From positions 16,039 to 80,038 of the forward strand of contig CAVGEY010000009.1 in NCBI GenBank assembly GCA_963628435.1: DNA of 64,000 bases, read 5' to 3'. Positions 59,757 through 64,000 of this stretch are shown piece by piece; the first letter of the stretch is position 1; each line of letters starts with the position of its first letter. The DNA is from CAKSQF01 sp963628435 (GTDB lineage: Bacteria; Bacillota; Clostridia; Oscillospirales; CAG-272). A program made the position numbers and the translations under genes. The notes under the pieces were generated by a model. That model saw nothing but the letters and a program-made list of their open reading frames with translations, searched no databases and was not told the DNA's origin.

Positions 59757-60509
59757 ATGATATCACTCAAAAACGAAAAACAGATAGAATCAATGAAAAA
59801 AGCCGGCAGAATCACAGGCGAAGCCCTTCTTGTGGCAAGAGATGCGATTCGCCCCGGTATAACTACAAAACATCTTGATGACCTTATCAGACATTATATA
59901 GAGAAATGCGGCGCAAGACCGTCATTTCTCGGATATGCCGGATTTCCGGGAAGCGCCTGTATAAGTGTAAACAACCAGATAATTCACGGTATTCCTTCTC
60001 CGAACGTTGTTCTGAAAGAAGGAGATATCGTGAAGGTGGATGTCGGAGCTTATATAGACGGCTTCCACGGTGATGCCGCGAGAACATACCCGGTAGGCAA
60101 TGTCAGCGAGGCGGCTGCAAGGCTGATCAGAGTAACCGAGGAGAGCTTCTGGAAAGGCATCGGACAAATAAAAGAGGGCAACCGTCTCGGTGACCTGGGC
60201 GCCGCCGTTCAGGGTCATGCCGAAAGCAACGGTTACTCGGTGGTAAGACAGTATGTCGGTCACGGTGTCGGTCATGAACTTCATGAATCACCCGATGTGC
60301 CGAATTACGGAACACCGGGCAGGGGACAGCGTTTTATTCCCGGAATGGTTATCGCCGTTGAACCCATGGTAAATGAGGGAACCGCCGCGATAATCGAAGG
60401 TAATGACGGCTGGACGGTTCTTACCGCGGACGGAAAACTGTCCGCACATTATGAGAACACGATCGCAATTACACCCGACGGTGTGCTTGTTCTTACAAAG
60501 TATGATTAA
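59757..60509 (+). CDS. map: Methionine aminopeptidase, type I
   Basis: This 250-residue metalloenzyme removes the initiator Met. The two-metal site is visible as Asp in VDVGAYIDGFHGDAART, His in GHGVGHELHE, and Glu in AVEPMV and the C-terminal YENTIAI. There is no N-terminal zinc finger, as is normal for bacterial type Ia enzymes. Ribosome site GGTAAAG is weak. It is followed by infA after 33 bases. Confidence 0.97.
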   Translation: MISLKNEKQIESMKKAGRITGEALLVARDAIRPGITTKHLDDLIRHYIEKCGARPSFLGYAGFPGSACISVNNQIIHGIPSPNVVLKEGDIVKVDVGAYIDGFHGDAARTYPVGNVSEAAARLIRVTEESFWKGIGQIKEGNRLGDLGAAVQGHAESNGYSVVRQYVGHGVGHELHESPDVPNYGTPGRGQRFIPGMVIAVEPMVNEGTAAIIEGNDGWTVLTADGKLSAHYENTIAITPDGVLVLTKYD

Positions 60510-60542
60510 TAATATCTGTATGGAAAGTTAGGAGGGATTCAT

Positions 60543-60761
60543 CTGGCTAAGGATGATGTTATTGAGTTTGAGGGCGTAGTGGTAGAGGCTATGCCGAATG
60601 CGACCTTTAAGGTTAAACTGCCGAACGATCACATAATCGTTGCGCACCTTTCGGGAAAGCTTCGAATGAACTATATTTGGGTATTGCCCGGTGATAAGGT
60701 AACCGTAGAGGTTTCGATTTACGATCCTACAAAAGGTCGTATAACATGGCGTTCTAAATAA
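60543..60761 (+). CDS. infA: Translation initiation factor IF-1, CTG start
   Basis: The product is the 72-residue OB-fold factor that blocks the A site in initiation: AKDDVIEFEGVVVEAMPNAT follows the first codon, and the rest through GRITWRSK matches IF-1. The first codon is CTG (60543), seven bases after GGAGG (60531-60535). The length from this codon is exactly the family's usual 72. Another in-frame candidate is ATT 60537, one base from the Shine-Dalgarno, too close. The next in-frame ATG or GTG would cut off the conserved N-terminus. A CTG start is rare. Confidence 0.92.
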   Translation: MAKDDVIEFEGVVVEAMPNATFKVKLPNDHIIVAHLSGKLRMNYIWVLPGDKVTVEVSIYDPTKGRITWRSK

Positions 60762-60778
60762 GAAAGGAATGGTGTATA

Positions 60779-60892
60779 ATGAGGGTTAAACCGTCCGTAA
60801 AGAAAATTTGCGATAAATGCAAAATCATTAAGCGCAAGGGAATCGTAATGGTAATATGCGAAAACCCCAAGCATAAGCAGAGACAGGGCTAA
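60779..60892 (+). CDS. rpmJ: Ribosomal protein L36, zinc form
   Basis: A 37-residue protein: MRVKPSVKKICDKCKIIKRK and the end CENPKHKQRQG. The Cys-Cys-Cys-His zinc site is present. The short gene sits between infA and rpsM as in other Firmicutes. AGAAAGGAAT precedes the ATG. Confidence 0.97.
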   Translation: MRVKPSVKKICDKCKIIKRKGIVMVICENPKHKQRQG

Positions 60893-60915
60893 TTGAAAGA
60901 AGAGGTGAAAACTAA

Positions 60916-61284
60916 ATGGCACGTATAGCAGGCGTAGATATTCCGAACAATAAGCGAGTAGAAATCGCTCTTACCTATATTTACGGTATCGGAAGAAAAA
61001 GCGCAAACGATATACTCGCAGCAACAGGTATCGATCCGGATACACGCGCAAAAGATCTGACTGATGCCGATATAGCAAAGCTTCGTGATGAAATCGAAGA
61101 AAACTATAAAGTAGAGGGTGACCTTCGCCGCGATGTCGGACTTGACATCAAGAGAATGGTTGAGATTAACTGCTACAGAGGCATAAGACACAGAAAAGGT
61201 TTGCCTGTAAGAGGACAGAGAACAAAGACAAATGCGAGAACACGCAAGGGACCCGCAAAGACAATTGCGAATAAGAAGAAGTAA
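60916..61284 (+). CDS. rpsM: Ribosomal protein S13
   Basis: The 122-residue S13 of the 30S head binds S19 and P-site tRNA. Signatures are MARIAGVDIPNNKRVEIALT and CYRGIRHRKGLPVRGQRTKT. GAAGAGG precedes the ATG at 24 bases after rpmJ. Confidence 0.98.
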   Translation: MARIAGVDIPNNKRVEIALTYIYGIGRKSANDILAATGIDPDTRAKDLTDADIAKLRDEIEENYKVEGDLRRDVGLDIKRMVEINCYRGIRHRKGLPVRGQRTKTNARTRKGPAKTIANKKK

Positions 61285-61300
61285 GGAGTGAAGACAGCAG

Positions 61301-61702
61301 ATGGCAGCAAATAATGCAGCTAAAAAAGTTGTTAAAAAGCGCAAAGAGCGTAAGAACATTGAAAAAGGTGCAGCTCATATTCGCTCTACATACAACAATA
61401 CCATCATTACAATAACCGATATGAACGGAAATGCTGTTTCTTGGGCATCGGCAGGCGAGCTTGGATTCAGAGGCTCCAGAAAGTCTACTCCCTTTGCAGC
61501 ACAGTCGGCAGCTGAAACTGCGGCAAAAATCGCAGTTGAGCACGGCATGAAAACCGTTGAGGTTTATGTTAAGGGACCCGGATCCGGAAGAGAATCCGCA
61601 ATCCGCGCACTTCAGACAGCAGGTCTTGAAGTTACACTTATCAGAGATGTAACTCCTATTCCGCACAACGGATGCAGACCGCCTAAGAGAAGACGCGTTT
61701 GA
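61301..61702 (+). CDS. rpsK: Ribosomal protein S11
   Basis: S11 (133 residues) in the platform. The AAHIRSTYNNTIITITDMNG segment and the end DVTPIPHNGCRPPKRRRV are diagnostic. AAGGAG is the ribosome site. Confidence 0.98.
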   Translation: MAANNAAKKVVKKRKERKNIEKGAAHIRSTYNNTIITITDMNGNAVSWASAGELGFRGSRKSTPFAAQSAAETAAKIAVEHGMKTVEVYVKGPGSGRESAIRALQTAGLEVTLIRDVTPIPHNGCRPPKRRRV

Positions 61703-61726
61703 TTACAAGAAGGAGGAGAAAGAGAA

Positions 61727-62353
61727 ATGGCAAGATATATCGGACCCTCATGTAAGCTTTGCCGCCGCGAGGGCAGAAAGCTTTTCCTCAAGGGTGACAG
61801 ATGCACGTCCGGCAAATGCGCACTTGATCGTCGTCCTACCGCTCCCGGTCAGCACGGCGCAGCAACAAAGAAACTGAAGGAATACGGAATGCAGCTTCGT
61901 GAGAAGCAGACCGCAAGAAGATACTACGGTGTGCTTGAGAAGCAGTTCTCCAAGTACTTCGAAATGGCAGATAAGATGGAAGGCGTTACCGGTGAGAACC
62001 TGCTCCGCATTCTCGAAACACGTTTTGACAACGCTGTATACAGAATGGGACTGGCTCCCAGCAGAAACGAAGCTCGTCAGCTCGTTCTGCACGGCCATAT
62101 CAGACTTAACGGCAAAAAAGCAAATATCCCGTCTATCATTCTGAAAGTCGGCGATGTTATTTCCGTCAGAGAAGAAAGCAAATCTTCGGCAAGAGTAAAG
62201 CAGCTTATTGAGGATCTTGAGGGCGCTACAGCTCCCGCATGGCTTGAAGTTGATAAAGCAAATGCTACCGCAAAAGTAATTGCGCTTCCCAAGAGAGAAG
62301 ATATCGATTTCGACTTCAATGAGCAGCTTATCGTCGAATTGTATTCTAAGTAA
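61727..62353 (+). CDS. rpsD: Ribosomal protein S4, zinc form
   Basis: The 208-residue S4 starts 30S assembly. Cys9, Cys12, Cys26 and Cys31 (SCKLCRREG, CTSGKC) form the zinc site of the C+ form. The S4 RNA-binding core EARQLVLHGHIRLNGKKANI is intact. In other bacteria S4 controls its operon, and rpsD is often unlinked from it in Bacillus, so its place here is the clostridial and proteobacterial order. Confidence 0.97.
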   Translation: MARYIGPSCKLCRREGRKLFLKGDRCTSGKCALDRRPTAPGQHGAATKKLKEYGMQLREKQTARRYYGVLEKQFSKYFEMADKMEGVTGENLLRILETRFDNAVYRMGLAPSRNEARQLVLHGHIRLNGKKANIPSIILKVGDVISVREESKSSARVKQLIEDLEGATAPAWLEVDKANATAKVIALPKREDIDFDFNEQLIVELYSK

Positions 62354-62373
62354 TACAGACCTCCGCAATGCTC

Positions 62374-62390
62374 CGGTTTAAGATAAACCG
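62374..62390 (+). promoter_or_regulatory. Hairpin before rpoA
   Basis: CGGTTTA-AGA-TAAACCG, seven base pairs with no T-run, in the 76-base gap before rpoA. It could adjust rpoA expression relative to the ribosomal genes; this is speculative. Confidence 0.35.
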
Positions 62391-62429
62391 CCAAAACAAA
62401 AGCATAACCAATAAAAGGAGGGTAATTTA

Positions 62430-63446
62430 GTGATAGAAATGATAGAAAAGCCCAAAATTACAACAGAACAGCTCAGTGATGACGGCAAAGAAGGCTGTTT
62501 CGTTATTGAGCCGCTTGAGCGTGGCTACGGAACGACTCTCGGTAACTCACTCAGAAGAGTTCTTTTAAGTTCACTCCCCGGCGTTGCTGTTGTAAGCATT
62601 AAGATTGACGGCGTACTGCACGAAATATCCACAGTTTCCGGCGTTAAGGAAGATGTAACCGAGATTGTCCTTAATGTAAAAGGAATAGTGGCAAAACTTC
62701 ATGCGGACGGACCGAAAACCGTATTTGTTGATATGACAGGACCTTGCAATGTTACTGCGGGTGATATTAAGCAGGATTCGGATATCGAAATTCTGAATCC
62801 CGAACATCATATTGCAACACTTAGCGAGGGCGCAAGATTCTATATGGAACTTACCTTTGATCACGGCAGAGGATATGTGTCTCAGGAGAGAAACAAACAG
62901 CTCGCACTTGAGGCAGCGAATGACCGTTCGCACACCTTTGTAGCAACAGATAAGACCAAACAGTCATCTGCGCCTGCACTCGGAACGATATTCACCGATT
63001 CGATTTACACCCCTGTTTATAATGTAAGCTATACGGTTGAAAAGACCCGCGTAGGATCGATTACAGACTTTGATAAGCTTACAATGAATGTAAAGACAAA
63101 CGGCGTAATCTCGGCCAAGGAAGCACTCTCGCTCGGAGCCAAATTCCTCAGCGAGCATCTCACCCTTTTTGCCGACCTCTCGGAAGGAACAAAGGGAACA
63201 CAGATAATGGTTGAAAGCAAAGAGACCGAACAGGCTCAGGTTTTGGGGATGACCATTGAAGAACTTGACATGTCTGTGCGCAGTTTCAACTGTCTGAAGC
63301 GCGCAGGCATCAATACGGTTGAAGATCTTATCAACAAAACCGAGGAAGATATGATTAAAGTCAGAAACCTCGGCAAGAAGTCACTTGAAGAAGTGATTGC
63401 AAAACTTCATTCTCTCGGACTCGACCTCAAGCATGAGGATGAGTGA
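62430..63446 (+). CDS. rpoA: RNA polymerase alpha subunit
   Basis: The 338-residue alpha subunit has the N-terminal dimer domain (FVIEPLERGYGTTLGNSLRR) and a C-terminal domain that binds UP-element DNA (FNCLKRAGINTVEDLINKTE, RNLGKKSLEEV). The start is GTG with AAGGAGGG before it. A linker of typical length joins the domains. Confidence 0.98.
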   Translation: MIEMIEKPKITTEQLSDDGKEGCFVIEPLERGYGTTLGNSLRRVLLSSLPGVAVVSIKIDGVLHEISTVSGVKEDVTEIVLNVKGIVAKLHADGPKTVFVDMTGPCNVTAGDIKQDSDIEILNPEHHIATLSEGARFYMELTFDHGRGYVSQERNKQLALEAANDRSHTFVATDKTKQSSAPALGTIFTDSIYTPVYNVSYTVEKTRVGSITDFDKLTMNVKTNGVISAKEALSLGAKFLSEHLTLFADLSEGTKGTQIMVESKETEQAQVLGMTIEELDMSVRSFNCLKRAGINTVEDLINKTEEDMIKVRNLGKKSLEEVIAKLHSLGLDLKHEDE

Positions 63447-63482
63447 GAGAACAGACGATTAAGTATAAGGAGGTAACCTAAA

Positions 63483-63905
63483 ATGCCAGGTACCAGAAAA
63501 CTCGGCAGACCTACCGCACATAGAAATCTTATGCTTCGCGGAATGGTAACCTATCTGCTTGAGAACGGCAAGATCGAAACAACCGTTACAAGAGCAAAGG
63601 AAGTGCGCGCACTTGCCGAAAAAATGATAACCCTCGGAAAGGCAAATACATTGGCTTCCCGTCGTGCTGCACTTGCATTTATCACAAAGGAAGATGTAGT
63701 TAAAAAGCTGTTTGATCAGATTGCTCCCGCATATGCTGACAAAAACGGCGGATATACTGCAATATATAAGCTCGGACCCCGCCGCGGAGACGGCGCCGAA
63801 ATGGCACTTATAAAGCTTGCCGGAATCGAGCTTACAGCCGCTGATGATAAGAAAAAAGCAAAAAAAGAAAAAAAGACAAAGGAAAAGACCGATAAGGCCG
63901 AGTAA
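63483..63905 (+). CDS. rplQ: Ribosomal protein L17
   Basis: L17 (140 residues) starts MPGTRKLGRPTAHRNLMLRG. The core ends near residue 118 (MALIKLAGIE); a Lys/Glu-rich tail of about 20 residues follows, longer than in most species. AAGGAGG precedes the ATG. It is the last gene of the superoperon. Confidence 0.98.
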   Translation: MPGTRKLGRPTAHRNLMLRGMVTYLLENGKIETTVTRAKEVRALAEKMITLGKANTLASRRAALAFITKEDVVKKLFDQIAPAYADKNGGYTAIYKLGPRRGDGAEMALIKLAGIELTAADDKKKAKKEKKTKEKTDKAE

Positions 63906-63926
63906 TCGGTATATGTCTTAAGCCTG

Positions 63927-63966
63927 ACTGCCCGCAAACCGTTTGGATTGCGGGCAGTTTGATTTT
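63927..63966 (+). terminator. Terminator of the ribosomal superoperon
   Basis: ACTGCCCGCAA (63927-63937) pairs perfectly with TTGCGGGCAGT (63948-63958) over a 10-base loop, followed by TTTGATTTT. Nothing else is seen between here and the window end. Confidence 0.88.
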
Positions 63967-64000
63967 GCGGTTTTTTCGAAAGCAAAATCAGCTGAAAAAA

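Noticed and set aside
1..64000. CRISPR arrays, insertion sequences, prophage, rRNA genes
   Set aside because: I looked for regular direct repeats, transposases, integrases and rRNA motifs and saw none. A true tRNA is also not seen; the only related element is the tRNA-like one.

Overview
The window reads as a chromosomal segment of a low-to-mid GC Clostridia, probably an Oscillospirales/Ruminococcaceae-like gut commensal. This rests on Firmicutes-order S10/spc/alpha ribosomal operons, strong Shine-Dalgarno sequences, zinc-binding forms of S4, S14, L24 and L36, a clostridial type IV pilus cluster, a DUF4364 gene, the radical SAM/DUF2344 pair, and a GH36 alpha-galactosidase. The taxon is inferred; no rRNA gene is present to confirm it.

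Layout. 1-14070: type IV pilus operon (3' end of pilT, then pilC, pilA, pilD, pilM, pilN-like, pilO-like, a giant 2,276-residue prepilin-like adhesin with GLUG repeats, and three further minor pilin-like genes). 14160-27458: signalling block rich in cyclic-di-GMP genes: two GGDEF membrane proteins, an opposing GGDEF-EAL gene and Hpt gene, a lipoprotein that joins a solute-binding module to a 5'-nucleotidase C-terminal-like domain followed by a hybrid histidine kinase, then an HD-GYP response regulator and a second hybrid kinase on the minus strand. 27871-31631: sugar-isomerase-like gene and GH36 alpha-galactosidase, the first preceded by a structured leader. 31747-40569: a 644-residue orphan, a membrane-anchored alpha/beta hydrolase, a Crp/Fnr regulator divergent from a ferredoxin and an Hcp-N-domain-like gene, a single-pass membrane protein, an OppA-like lipoprotein and a DUF4364 gene. 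40807-47717: sigma-70 family factor, a tRNA-like RNA element that lacks an anticodon arm, zinc-ribbon protein, TrmH/RlmB methyltransferase, a P-type-ATPase-like protein without the phosphorylated Asp, radical SAM and DUF2344 proteins. 47861-63966: S10-spc-alpha superoperon, 31 genes from rpsJ to rplQ, with a long structured leader at its head and an intrinsic terminator at its end.

How the genes work together. PilC/M/N/O form the inner-membrane platform, PilD processes pre-pilins, PilT retracts, and PilA plus the minor pilins build the fibre. The giant pilin could be a tip adhesin. The adjoining diguanylate cyclases and EAL/HD-GYP phosphodiesterases suggest that pilus-mediated surface attachment is tuned by c-di-GMP, which is an inference from proximity. 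The Fnr-type regulator has a perfect palindrome centred about 41.5 bases before the predicted start of the ferredoxin transcript, which fits class II activation.

The items most worth following up are the tRNA-like element at 41400-41459, the giant prepilin, the pseudo-P-type ATPase, the solute-binding/nucleotidase-domain fusion, the isomerase leader, and infA, whose only well-placed start codon is CTG. Promoters, hairpins and starts were read by eye; no folding or database search was run.
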